A stretch of 64,000 nt of DNA, taken from NCBI RefSeq assembly GCF_905220415.1, contig NC_059562.1, positions 5,037,501 through 5,101,500 of the forward strand. Direction: 5' to 3'. Source of the DNA: Colias croceus (Eukaryota; Arthropoda; Insecta; Lepidoptera; Pieridae). The translations under genes were made by a program, and so were the position numbers. Shown piece by piece: positions 43,401-55,349 of the stretch (position 1 is its first letter; each line of letters begins with the position of its first letter). The notes beneath the pieces are model-generated. The model worked only from the letters and a program-made list of their open reading frames with translations, ran no database searches and had not been told where the DNA came from.

Positions 43401-46400
43401 TTACCTAATGGATCTACTTTTAGAGCTACCATATCTGGAAAACTTGATATAAATGTCGATTCAATATTTACCGATCCTCAGATGAAATCGATACTATTTA
43501 ACAGTACTATTAAAAATAAGAAATGTACCCTCAACCTTAGACAGGTTACGGTCGCTGATAAGAATAATTCGGCAGAGAAAAATTTTGTTAACGAAATTTT
43601 ATATCCAAAAAATCTATCTGATGATCCTGAAACAATAAATCTAATAAGCGACGACGAAGAGGCAAGTAGCGAAGAACCTATTAAATATGTTTTTCAAACA
43701 GAATTTGGTGATTACTGCGTTCCTCTTATTGAAAAAGAAGAACTTCTAAAACACCAAAAAAGATTTTCACAGAAGTGCTCTGTGAGAATAGAACGAGGTG
43801 ATATTTTTAAGAAAATTCGTGCAGCTAAATCTTGTCTAAGTTTAGAATCGAATAAAATATGTGGTGTTCAAGATTTACAAATAGTTGACGAAAAGTTACT
43901 AAATGAGGATGACGATAATATTATTGAAATAGATGACAGCTCCAACGATTCTGTAAGCAATATAAACATTATAAATTCGCCTAAAAGAGAATCAAACATA
44001 AGGCCCAAACTGAGCACAGACCTTGACGTGCTTAAAAACTCCATCATAAAAGGACTTCGTATCTCTAATACTTTAGAAACAATAGTCGATGATGAACCGA
44101 CTATTCTTGAGGAAAATGAGTCTGCTAAAATTGGAGATTTTGAAAGCATTTTAAGAGAATCAATGAATGAAGAAAAAACTAAATGGATGAGCAGTTGTTT
44201 TGTGAAACTTATTAGGTGTGACAGTGACATTTCAATAAATAATGACAAAGAAGATGCAGATGTAACACCCGATGATTTACCGTCTTGTTTACATCGTAGC
44301 GGTTCGTTCTCTATTTTAAATGATTATTTGATTGATAACGTAAATTTAGGAGATTACATAACAAATAAAACAGACGAATCTTCAGAAATAAAATATCAAC
44401 GTAGCTTACATTGTGACTCAGAATGGCTCTTGACAAAAGCTTCTCTACACGATATAGCATTAAAAAATGTTCCAATTGACAATTGTATCCAAAGTGAAGA
44501 GAGACCTTTGAATGAAATTCATGACGTTTCAACGGACTATGAAAGTGATTTAGACAGTAATTCTTCACTTACTACTGAACATAATATTAACCAATGTGTG
44601 CTTCAAAATCAAAAACCACCGAGCTTAGTATCAATCGTGACTAAATACTTCGCCAATAACCCCATGATTGACTTGTTAAAACCTATTGTTAGAACTATTG
44701 AAGAAAAGTCAGTTCAGTCAGTAAATTTGAAAAGAAAGACTATGTATGTTTCAGATCAAGATATAACTAAATGCAAAATTTCTAAAACAAATGCCACTTT
44801 AAATAAAAAATTGAAATGTGTTGCTCCTAATGATACTTATTTCCACAATATTGTTAATACTGAAGCCGTTGAAGGAAATTGTCTCAAGAACGATATTATG
44901 GTACACAATGAAACGGTTGAAGAATTTGTGACGAGTGATGAAAAGACTTCAATTCTAAATAAAGACGAAATACAGATATCAACTACCAAACAAGAACAAG
45001 AAAATAAATGTGAAAATAATATATCGAGTAATTTGAAAGAAGATAAAATAATTACCGAAAACACTTCGAGTGATACAATTTTTTCAGATGGCAATGATGA
45101 CTTAAGCATGACTACGTCAACTACCAAACAAGAACAAGAAAATATATGTGAAAATAATATATCGAGTAATTTGAAAGAAGATAAAATAATTTCCGAAAAC
45201 ACTTCCAGTGATACAATTTTTTCAGATGGTAATGATGGTTCAAGGATGATTACGTCAACTACCAAACAAGAACAAGAAAATGTATGTGAAAATAATATAT
45301 CGAATAATTTGAAAGAAGATAAAATAATTACCGAAAACACTTCGAGTGATACAATTTTTTCAGATGGTAACGATGACATAAGCATGACTACGTCAACTAC
45401 CAAACAAGAACAAGAAAATATATGTGAAAATAATATATCGAGTAATTTGAAAGAAGATAAAATAATTACCGAAAACACTTCGAGTGATACAATTTTTTCA
45501 GATGGTAACGATGACATAAGCATGACTACGTCAACTACCAAACAAGAACAAGAAAATATATATGAAAATAATATATTATCGAGTAATTTGAAAGAAGATA
45601 AAATAATTTCCGAAAACACTTCTAGTGATACAATATTTTCAGATGGTAACGATGACTTAAGCATGACTACGTCAACTACCAAACAAGAACAAGAAAATAT
45701 ATGTGAAAATAATATATCGAGTAATTTGAAAGAAGATAAAATAGTTACCAAAAATACTTTCAGTGATACAATATTTTCAGATGGTAATGATGGTTCAAGG
45801 ATGATTACGTCAACTACCAAACAAGAACAAGAAAATGTATGTGAAAATAATATATCGAGTAATTTGAAAGAGGATAAAATAATTTCCGAAAACACTTCTA
45901 GTGATACAATATTTTTAGATGGTAATGATTGCTTAAGGATGACTACGTCGTCAATAGATGAAGAAGGTGACAGTGAGAATTTACGCACCACTTCATGTTT
46001 TGATTATACATATATAGGAAGATGCGTTGTTGAAGAATTTCTCAAACGAGAAAAAGAAAGTTGGCACGAAAATAGCATACAAGTTAATAAAACAAAATAT
46101 GAAGGCATTACCGATATCAAGAATAGTACCGATGATATGAATGATAATGATTCAATTAGTAGGGAACGTACGTTAACTGATGAACATTGTAATATAGATA
46201 AATTGAAGAATTTACAGACTACTCTTTGTGTCGATGATTTAGACACCTTAAAAGTCGATAATATAAACGAAGCTAAAGAAAACTTGACGGATTCAATTTT
46301 GGTTAAGGCAGAAACCAAAGATATGTGTAAAAATATAAAAGAATTAGCTGAAAAATATAAAAACGTAACCATCGATGAATCGCCCGACGTTTTAAATGAA

Positions 46401-49400
46401 AATATAGCTGCGTCCATTAACGATGACAAAGCTGAACATACTGAACTTAGTGAAATAAATCAGACGTCCACGGATATGAACCTAAAACCGAAAGATGTAC
46501 CACTGTGTCATAAGACTAATAACAATAACTTAGAACTGGTGTTACCGAAATCTAATGTATCTGTCCAAAATAATGTTACGTTACTTTATAGTGCAAATTC
46601 AGAACTTATGTTAAAAGGTTCTGAATACAAAGATCCAAAAATTGGCACTTGTTACTTGTTTCCTTTGAGAAAATATTTAAAAAAAGGAGAGGAAAATAAA
46701 GTTTTTAACGTATTAACGGTTAAAACTGAGCATTCAAATAATGGAGTAATTGAAAACACACCTGATGAAGATGACTTCCATATTATAATTCCGAAATTAA
46801 CATATTCTAGACATAGAATGGATACAAACTCATCTTTGCAATATTTAAACAGTTTTATCAAAAGGAATTTAAAGAGGAAGAGAGGTTCAGTTGATACTAA
46901 AAACAACGAGAAACGTTATCGAAAAGGTAAAAATATAGACTATCCTAAATTAACAGTGACCGCTATGGAAAAATCTGCATATGTCAAGGAATTTAATCGA
47001 TTAATAAATTATTGGAATAATGTTGAATTCTCCTTTTCTCGATCGTATAATGAAGTTGAAAACTTTGACGTATGTGACTTATTAAAATCTTGGCCTATAC
47101 AAGGTACAATGAATGTTTTAACAAGTGAATGTAATGACGAAAATGTCCTATTCATATGCGATAACGATGAAGTCAAATTTGATAATGATCCCCTCCGAAA
47201 ATCATTTGCTGAGGAACTAGCATCGGAGTATCAAGAAAATGAATATAAATCAATCGAAATTAATGAAACTAATTTTAGTATGGGTTTTGGTGAGGGGTCC
47301 GACAGAGTCATCCAAAGTTATGTAGATCGAAATACTCTTCCAAAAATTTCGGCTGCGACTCTGTCGGACGTAAAACATGCCCAGCCGTTTTTATCATTCG
47401 AGTATTCTGAGAATTTGAATAAAACAAGTGAAGATAAAATCGAAGTTACAGAGCGTTACATTTCGTATATTCGTCTTAAAGACAAAGTCCGTTCCTTTTT
47501 CAAAAGGACTGCAATCGAGCTCAATAAAGATTGGATATTAAATAACACGAAAGAATGTAAGAATAATAGCAATATGTATGAAAACTCAAATTTTCCATTT
47601 GATGTGAATAACTTGGATTTTTTTGGGGTACCTTATTGTGAATCAGTGGTACAAGTAGTTCAAGTGGGGCAGCTTCCAGTTAGCGCTGCAGCTCAAAATC
47701 CGGTTACATGTGATCCACGCGTTACTCAAGTGACAGACGCTAGTCCACCACAATGCTCTGCTGAAAATAGTCCACCTGATGGTTCTCAAGCCTCAATGAA
47801 AACTGAATATACTGAATTAACTACAGCTGATCTAAGCATTCCTTCCATTCAAGAATATGATAGACACAATCAAACAATGAATATGTTATCTCAAGAAAAT
47901 CATAAAATGTCGTTCTCAGACGAGAACATACCAATAGAAACTGAGGTCAATTCTATCGTTAAAATTGAAATTGCTGAGGAAGTACTCGAAAATGAAGAAC
48001 AAAATGAGAATGTGGAAAATGAACTTATGAATTCTGTATCTAATCATGATTCAAATAGAAATTACACGTTTGATTCAAATACTGTCAACTCAATGGATTC
48101 TCAGGATGCATTATCATTTGAATCATTAAATAATTGCACTCCGTATTCTCAACATGAGGAACAAAGTGAATCGAGTGAAAAAACGGATCAAATTGCTCAT
48201 GCTATGAATGCTGCTGGTATAAATACACATACTGAATCAATAATATCTGAGGAATCACAAACAATTGGAAATGTTTTATGCGATAAGTCTAACGAAGAAT
48301 CGGGAAACGTAACACAAACTTCTCACGAAAGTTATACCAATACCACTACTATTAGCGCTTTAGCTTTACAGCAAGCATTAGCTCAAATATTACCACCACC
48401 TTTGAATCGTACTAATTCTTCTGAAAATAATAACCAAAATTCTAATACCCCTTCTCCTCAAGTTCTGCATATTGTGCAAGGGAAGAATTCTTCTGTAAAT
48501 CAGCTTACATTAGTTGATAACTCTCAAAAATCTGTTATAAACGCTTCCAACTCCACACCTGTCCTGCATATAGTTCAAAATAAGGGAACATCAAACTCGT
48601 CAACATCTTCTGCACAGCAATCAAATTCTTTCAATGGTTTATCTTTGGTTGATGGTAGTAATATTCAACAAGGAAGCAACCAACTTCTACACATAGTAAA
48701 CTCTGGTTCGCAAAAATCTAATGGTAATACTGGCCAACTACTTAAGCGTGTTAACCTATTAACTAATCTAAGCAATGTCCAAGGTAATACGGAACAAAAA
48801 ATGGTTCAGTTTGTGTGTAAATCAGCTGATGGAAAATCAATTCAACTGAACGCACCTCACCAACGAAGCATGGTCCTGAGATTACAACCTATTGAATCAA
48901 CAAATGTTCAAAATAATAATTGTACCAAAAAATCGGACAATCAAAATGATTTGAACAGCAATCAAACAACCAATATTACAAATTCCACCAACGGCAATGA
49001 AGGTATGACAATTCAACAAGAAATAAAATCTAGGTCAGTTTATGAAGAAAATTATGCAAAATTTATTCAGAATGCTGGAAAGCCCTCTGCTCCTGAAAAA
49101 TCTACAAGCCTTCCAAAATTTAATCAAGCATTTGGTAAACAAGTTTTTCAAGATGAAAACCAAAAAGTAAGTGACATGAATGAAAATCATTCGCATATGT
49201 CATCCGTTAACACCACTAGTGAAAATTCGGATTGTCAGTCTGACAACTCAATGAATATTGAACAAATGGGTCAAATGAGTAGTCCACCATTACTGCTTAG
49301 AAAATCACCTGTTCAGATAACTTCGCAGTCGCCATCGCAATCAAATTTAGTCCAACAAATCAAACAAACCATTACCCCAATGAATTTACAGACTATGCAT

Positions 49401-52400
49401 GGCGGAGTAATTTATACGAGACAAATACCTGTAAATATAGGAGGCGGTCAAACAATAAACCTTATAACAGTTCCGAGCACTGAACTCGTAGACGATTCAA
49501 ACCAAAAACAACATAATCAATCTGACATGGAACAGTCAATTATAAAAATTGTGCCGCAGAATCAAACAGCTTCAAATACTGAGATGACATCTGAAGATAA
49601 TAGAAACCATGGATCCAATGACTGTAACCAAAGCACCCAACCTCAAGTATTAACTCAAATGCGTATAAAATTACCAATGCTGAGCAAACCATCACAGATG
49701 GTTTCGGGTACAAGAGTTGTTCGACCTTCATTTTTTCAAATTCAACGTAATGTAATAGGAGGAGCAAATCAACCGGTTTATCAACAGCTAGTATTGACCG
49801 CAGCACCTCCTCTTGGTCAGCAAACAATTAGATTACCGCAAACACAAACGAACAGATTAATTAAAATTCCATCTGAAACAAATCAAACATCACCGGAATC
49901 TCAAATGAGTTCTTCAACGCTAGAACAACTTCGAGAATTTGACATGGTCCTGGAACAAGTCAAAGAGAGAAGCACAGTTCAACCAAACCAAACGCCGACA
50001 AGTAACACATTTAATAAGATACATATTTCATCGACCGATGCACCAGAAGTTACTCCGTCTTCAAACATGGGTCCTTCTGAGTCTACACAACAAGTTTTAT
50101 ATACAATAGGCAATAATGCATCTTTAAATGTCGCTTATGTAAATCGTAAAACTACTGTGACAACATCTTCACCATCGGTATCGACTTTTGTGCGATCTCC
50201 AGATTCGTCAAATATAAACGATTCACCGTCGTCATCATCACAGAATCAATTACCTCACAGTTCTTCATCAGAAGCACAAACAAGTGAAATGTCATCAGCC
50301 CAGAATCAACATAAGGCAGCAAAAATTAATACAAAAACTAAATCTAGGCCTAAGTCCTCTTCTCATCCATCTAGTTCTGTAAAAATTAATACTGTGACAC
50401 CTAAACCATCGACGCAAAAGCCTTTTGAAGATGAACAAACAACTCAAAGGATTCTTTATATACTGGCGGAATACAAAGAACAGGTTGAGAACTCGCCTGA
50501 CAAGGATAAACCGGCACCGCGCAGAAGATCTAATCCTCCATCGAACCCTGGATCTTCAAAACGAAAGAAGAGTTCGAGCGGATCTCGTCGTTCCGGCACT
50601 CGTGATATGAGCCCAGTACATGGCGAAGACACTTGCAGGACAATGGGATCTGAAGACAGCAGTTGCGGTACTTCACAAGGGGATTGCACTGAAAGTTGCC
50701 TAGACAGTCATTCTCCTCAAGACAGTCCGCGAAAAGTTGCTAGAAAACTTACATTTGAACATGAAACTCCGACATTACCGCCCCGTCCACAACCACAACG
50801 GAATGTTATAGTGGCAGACGGGCAGACAATTACAGTCGCTCGAAGCAATGCTGGTAAGCCAACTACAGCGGTCCTGATGCCAGCAAATTACATCTTACCA
50901 GTCTCTATGGTTAAGAGCGGTCAGCAAATTGCAATAGTTACCAACCGCGGTCCAAAAATATTGACAGTAGGTGGTGGGGAAGGAGGTGGTAATGCTGTTT
51001 TGCTTCAACGTCTCATCGGACCTGGACTTAAACCTGTTCTCGCTAGGCCGGGAGTTCGTCACGTGCGTTTGCCGGCTGCTGCTCTTCACAATCTCCAAGC
51101 GTTCACTCTGGGTCAAGCTGCTGCGAGTCAGCAGCCGGATAGCACGGCACCGTCCATGACACCAAATCCGCCGGAGTTGGTCGACACCCGCGCCACAGCA
51201 TCACCGTGGGCAGAGCGCGAAGGTCAAGACTCTAAACTGGATAAACAACCCAGTCCCGAATCCTCGGAACCGTGGAATCTCACTTCTTCTGATCCTCACG
51301 ACTATTCCTACGAGGAAATAGTGCGGGGGGACAATATGGATCGCACAGTGCTCGTAAGTATTTCCTGGTACTTTTAAATGTTAACTGGCACAAATTTGTC
51401 CGCTATAGAAACGATTATTTGGTGTTTACACACATTTTGAAACTTCAGGACGCGATCCCAGACCGATACAGCCCCGATATGGAGGCGCAAAGGATATTTG
51501 ATAAGATGTTCGACATTGACACAAAAAAGTCTTATTCACAAGACGATTCACCCCGTTGCGGTTATGATATTGACGCGTCAGACTGCGACGATAAGGCCTA
51601 CCACCAGGTGAACATATCGTAGTCCTGACGCAGACCCTTCAAATATTAGAAGCCTCTAGTAGACCTGCACGCCTCAGTTTATTTTGTCAGCTTCTCTCTC
51701 TCGTTGCGTGTATGGGTAGTCCGAAGTATAGTTATATAGATGCGACGTTAGCGATTTAATTACATGTTTTTTTACTTATTTATCATAACTTATAATATTA
51801 ACTAGCTTCCGCCCGCGACTCCGTCCGCGCGGATGTCGGTCTTCGCGTGGATGGTTTATTTCTCCATTTTAAGTAAATCTGACAATGACATCTTATAAAT
51901 ATCTATTGGACACAAATACGGCTAGGCCTATAATAATACGCAACGTGTGTTCGCGGTTCTACAGAACAACGTCTATGGATAAAACTGAAAAATTAAGATT
52001 AAATTTTTTCTACGTATTTTTCCAGGATAAAAAGTATCCTATTTTACGCCCTGGATAATAAGATATAATTACCTATACCAAGTTTCATCGAAATCGAACC
52101 GTTAGTTTTCACGTGATGTCTTCACATACAGACAGACAGACAAAAAATTTTTGATCACATATTTGGTTTTGGTATCGATCCAGTAACACCCCCTGCTATT
52201 TATGTTTTCATTATTTTCAATGTACAGAATTGACCCTTCTACAGATTTATTATATGTATATATAGATCAAAACAAATATTTTATTTTTTAAAAGCATATT
52301 CAATGGTAGACGTTAGGACTTCTAGGATTAGGTTAGTGTGGATTTATGAGTTTTATGTTTAACGGTGTTAATCTTATATATAACAGACGGTATTTATTTT

Positions 52401-55349
52401 TTCCACGCTATAGTAAAAACAGAGAACTTTGGACCGTTTATATTCATCCGTTTTTTATTCATCTGTCGCATCTATATTCTATCGCGTACTTTATGCAAAC
52501 GACCGACCCATTATGTAAGTCGTTAATGTTGCCTCCCATCATTGTCTTTGTCTTTTTACTTTTCTATACGTTTTTACCTTCTTATGTTAGGAATTGTTGT
52601 CGCTTCCTTTCAATTATATCTCGTACATTAGTTAGTCTAAATAATTGTCTTTAATTTTGCATGGAGTCCGTTCGTCAGTTACCATTTTTCGAGTATGAAC
52701 CCGCATATCGCATGTCATTCTTCATGAGATCTTCATTATTTTGAATGGCAACTAACTGTTAATTAGTTAATGACACAGAACTGAGGTGTTCAAACACACT
52801 ACATCCAAAAAGCTTATAAATGTTTATTTGAAAGTGAAAGCTTATTATTTGTGAGTAATAAAAATGTTTTTGTTCGCTTTCCGATTTTGTCATGTAGTAT
52901 TCTCTGTTAGTGTAATTAGACTACAGGTAATTTAAATAATAAAGTGCGTTCTAAATATACGGGAATAAGAATATAAATAATAGATTTCTCAGTTAAAAAT
53001 GGCTTTTATTTAGGTTGTGCACAGAAAAGATGGTACAACGCAACGCCACCATCGGCTGACTCATGTGTCTGCGGCAGCTTTAAGGCATAGATATGCAATA
53101 TTGGAACACGAACTACGGTTACAGGTACGGTTACAATTTTTAATCTCTATTTGATTTTTTTAAGTGAAACTTCTTTAGGCGCATTGAGAGTAAAATTTTA
53201 AGGTCGCGTCATGGAGTAAGGCGTCGATTTTGGTATCACTTCTGACATGTTTGCTCGGCACACACTCTTTTTAAATTGTCAATCCATTATACACAATAAT
53301 ATAACCTACTACATCATCAAGTAGTTGTGATTTTGATAAATTCATAACAAATCTGCTTGAGTGTTAAGACAAGTGGAGTTTTCTCTTAATCATATAATGG
53401 TACTATGTCTTTTCGTGAATTTTATTATAGAAGTCACTATCAGAAGAATGCGAGGACCTCGGCGTGGACTCCCCCTCAGCGTCAGAGCTGTTCCCTGAGG
53501 CGGAACTACTTTTCTCGTCATCTCCGGCGCACGAGGCACCACACCATTCACATACGCGTAAGTATCTTATAATTATTTTTGTTTATTTTACGGTTCAAAT
53601 AAGTGAACTTTAATTTTATCTTGTCACATACCAAATATAGTATTTTCTAAATTCTTCTTTAATTCTAAACATACCAATTATGTGTACCTATCACAAACAT
53701 TCACGTAATTGTGAGTTAAGAGCATGTTTAAGTATAAGGTTATTTTCAACCTTGTTTCAATCTCTTTTCTTTTATTTTTATTTTCAATTATTTGCATATA
53801 TTATATAGTTTTTTTGTGTTATTTTATGTTAGTGCCTTTATTTATTTTCATCTTTCCTGTTAACGATAGAATGGTAGCAAATCTTTGTTCAAATTTAAAT
53901 CTTGCCCTAATCAATCTTTTCTAGGAGATTGGCATTTGTTTCAGCGCAACCGACCCTAAGCCAGAGCGTGCCCCAACCGGACATGGACGACCAGATAGCC
54001 ACGGACCAGCTGATCGGGGAACAGGTGCCTGATGAAGAGGAGCTGAACATGGCGCTGGGTTTGGATGGTATCGTGACGGTCAGCGGTGATGGCACCATCA
54101 CGCTGGATCCGCAGGAGTTTGCGAGGTCCCACCCAAATACTACGTTCCATAAGGAGCCTACAGATGAATCTGAGGTTGGTGAATGGTTTAAGCATTGTAT
54201 GTTGTTTTGCTGTGTAATTATAACTATATTATGTTTCAATTGCGATAATTTAATAGTTTTGAGCATAGGAGTACATTATTCAGAATATAAGAAGATGTTA
54301 TGTTGTATGCATGTAAGTGTTATTACAGTTTTGTATGTTGATAGCAGTTTTAAAATTGTGTAAAACATAATAATTTAATTGAGTGAATACGAGTAATTAG
54401 CTTATATAATAATTAATAATATATCTTTTATACATTTCAGTTACAACCATTCACAATAGCCAACGTGAAAGGAAGGCACATGACGTCGACAATATTCCAC
54501 GCGTCCCGCGCGCCCGCTACCGTGCTAGTGACGGCGCCGCAAACCACCGTCATATCGCAGGCCACGCCCGATGGCGGTGTGCAGAACAATCTGAAATACT
54601 CCGAAACAGCCACGCAAAGCTTGCCAACCGTCCTCGTCAAAGACAATGGCGTGTCGAAATTCGACTCAATCCTCAACGATCGGGAGCTGCACCTCTCCAA
54701 CACGGCCTCGACCATCATACATTCGTCCGGCAACGCGACCCAAGTCATTCGCCGCGTGTGCTACGACGACGACAAAACTGACCCCAGATTCCTGGACGCA
54801 AACCTCATGGACGATCCCAAATTAGAAGACAGGGACGCGACGCTGGGATCTATGGCTGACGTCGACGATGATAGATCCTCGCCGGAACGTTCAGAAATGT
54901 TCTGGGAGTCGAACTCGGCGTCCGAGCGGTCCGAGTGCCGCCGGCCATTAGACTTCAGCAGCGACAGCGACAAGTGCTGCAAGAGCCCTTTCGAGGAGAA
55001 CAACTCGACGGACTCGAGCGGCATCGGCACGAATATAATGCGGCTAGATTCCGTGATTAAAGACGGGCGCGGGATCGAAAGGAGCGGTAGCGCGGATGGT
55101 TCGTCAGCGGATGACACGCATCCTCCATTACGTACATACCCGCCCAAGCGTATGTTTCATAATACGGAAAGTGAAGCGGAAAGGAGCACGTCGGGCAAGA
55201 CTCGCGCGGGCTCGTGCGGCGAGGCGCGGCGCCGCGCGTCCAACCGCGGCGTGGTGAAGCGCGGCTGCCACTGCTGCGGCGGCTCGCCCGCACCCACCAA
55301 ACCCAAGAAGTCTCGGCCTAGGAAACCCACCACGGACTTCACAAACTAG
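26970..55349 (+). CDS. Giant unnamed gene, 17 coding exons, about 5,700 aa
   Basis: Seventeen exons chain in phase from ATG 26970 to TAG 55347-55349 (17,103 nt). I do not recognise the protein. The first 600 residues are mainly helical and well ordered in appearance. The next 4,600 are rich in Lys, Glu, Asn, Ser and Gln with lysine-rich patches, suggesting a disordered nuclear protein. The C-terminal 500 residues return to conserved-looking GC-rich exons and end in a basic tail with GCHCCGG. No signal peptide, membrane segment or zinc finger array is visible. It is divergent from RhoGAPp190. The start is supported by the downstream GTGAGT donor and joining phase, but further 5' coding exons cannot be ruled out. 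A chromatin or transcription role is only an inference from composition. Confidence 0.85.
28162..28407. mobile_element. MITE-like repeat with aaccgacttcaa ends
   Basis: AACCGACTTCAAA at the left is mirrored by TTTGAAGTCGGTT at the right, about 246 bp apart. The interior has cctatccgaataaaattttt, a poly(A)-like run and gtggccgaattgataacctc. I recognise it as a common type of butterfly dispersed repeat; its superfamily is not certain. Confidence 0.6.
29373..29564 (-). mobile_element. Non-autonomous Helitron-type element
   Basis: On the minus strand it starts TCACTACATAGTATAAAACA after A, contains gcggtttttttaatagatag, and ends gcgggcggtaagCTAG before a G. The same family occurs in plus orientation at 35670-35835. 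Confidence 0.65.
30770..30988 (-). mobile_element. Helitron-type 5' end, 3' end unresolved
   Basis: The minus strand begins TCTACACTTATATTATAAAA and continues with aaactttgtttgtttgattg and aaactactggaccgat. Its 5' end lies 32 bp from exon 2 of the giant gene, close to the 3' splice site. Confidence 0.5.
31195..32079 (-). mobile_element. Internally deleted mariner-like transposon
   Basis: The element 31197-32077 is flanked by TA (31195-31196 and 32078-32079) and has inverted ends starting GGGTGTCCCAAcAAGAACGC-like, with one difference between arms, followed by aagatttaaattt. Transposase remnants lie inside on the minus strand. It starts only 11 nt after giant-gene exon 2 (31185), so the donor GTACAT abuts it. 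Confidence 0.85.
31311..31920 (-). pseudogene. Mariner transposase pseudogene
   Basis: Minus-strand pieces: an N-terminal HTH part (LRSVKRLMEKFAETESVSDV, SISIQQRAPKIGVSESTMQR), then a jump to the C-terminal catalytic end (NWPPRSCDL carrying the last acidic residue) and GFLKSMVYAIKPTTTQALKD in another frame. The central catalytic region is deleted and frames are broken. Non-functional. Confidence 0.8.
34125..34600. repeat. Direct repeats flanking giant-gene exon 6
   Basis: About 65 bp around 34166-34240 (aatcgcatttaaaatctgtt and ctttaatttctaaat) recur at about 34523-34595 in the same orientation with roughly 80% identity by eye, one on each side of exon 6 (34330-34455). They could be two insertions of one repeat family or the scar of a local duplication. 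Confidence 0.5.
35670..35835 (+). mobile_element. Non-autonomous Helitron-type element
   Basis: Starts TCATCACTACATTGAATAAA, includes gcggtttttttaatacatag, and ends gcgggcgaagccgcgagcgg then aaagCTAG before T. Related to 29373-29564. It lies in intron 8 of the giant gene. Confidence 0.7.
36138..36402 (-). mobile_element. Helitron-type element(s) just inside the exon 9 donor
   Basis: On the minus strand it starts TCCATACTAATATTATAAAT, has ctgtctgtctg, and ends ggcggaaagCTAG before T. A second internal CTAG with a GC-rich hairpin near 36240 suggests two nested or tandem elements. Its 3' end is 16 nt from the end of giant-gene exon 9 (36121). Confidence 0.7.
37579..51353 (+). CDS. Giant gene exon 12: 13.8-kb coding exon
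   Basis: A single uninterrupted frame of 4,592 codons from an AAACAG acceptor to a CTC|GTAAGT donor, residues about 598-5189. The beginning has basic clusters (KQRKKKKKRALV and a long Lys/Glu run near 37900-38000). Most is Asn/Ser/Lys/Glu-rich low complexity. Two islands look ordered. One is near residue 2506, DPLLDKYRDQIYFEEVPREP with VIRIKLPNGSTFRATISGK. The other is a late block with STLEQLREFDMVLEQVKERS, TTQRILYILAEYKEQVE, KVARKLTFEHETPTLP and AVLMPANYILPVSM. Seven tandem 46-residue repeats lie at 44978-45946. It is AT-richer than its flanking exons. Confidence 0.95.
40965..41032 (+). repeat. Short in-frame duplication (KSTVSDLCANI)
   Basis: The 11-residue segment KSTVSDLCANI occurs twice in succession within exon 12, with a few synonymous nucleotide differences between copies. 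Confidence 0.85.
44978..45946 (+). repeat. Seven in-frame tandem 138-bp (46-aa) repeats
   Basis: Units start at 44978, 45116, 45254, 45392, 45530, 45671 and 45809, each encoding STTKQEQEN, then ENNISSNLKEDKI and NTSSDTIFSDGND. Spacing is exactly 138 bp except unit 5, which has a 3-bp in-frame insertion (141 bp). Residues about 3064-3386 of the giant protein. Units differ by only a few substitutions, suggesting recent expansion or homogenisation. Confidence 0.95.
51449..55349 (+). CDS. Giant gene exons 13-17: C-terminal conserved-looking region
   Basis: Exons: 51449-51607, 53014-53124, 53431-53557, 53945-54174 and 54441-55349, residues about 5190-5700. Segments include RYSPDMEAQRIFDKMFDID, RKDGTTQRHHRLTHVSAAAL, SLSEECEDLGVDSPSASELF, DEEELNMALGLDGIVTVSGD and VKGRHMTSTIFHAS. 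The last stretch is Ser/Asp-rich and ends CHCCGGSPAPTKPKKSRPRK before TAG. Exon 16 uses the TTTGTTTCAG acceptor ending at 53944; a nearer CTAG acceptor at 53924 would give an early stop. The exon 16 donor (GTTGGT) is weak but keeps phase. Family unknown. Confidence 0.85.
51802..52200 (-). mobile_element. Helitron-type element with longer interior
   Basis: On the minus strand it ends with a GC-rich gcggacggagtcgcgggcgg stretch, aagCTAG and T. Towards its start it has ttgtctgtctgtctgtatgt and tcgatttcgatgaaacttgg. The right limit is approximate. It lies in the intron after exon 13. Confidence 0.55.

Noticed and set aside
44837..45991. 384-codon antisense ORF across the 138-bp repeats
   Set aside because: It is a shadow of the tandem repeat: the same repeat unit happens to be open on the other strand. 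The sense frame continues for 4,592 codons.
53924..53944. Alternative exon 16 acceptor at TTTTCTAG (53924)
   Set aside because: With the incoming phase it runs into a stop within a dozen codons. The CAG at 53944 keeps the frame.
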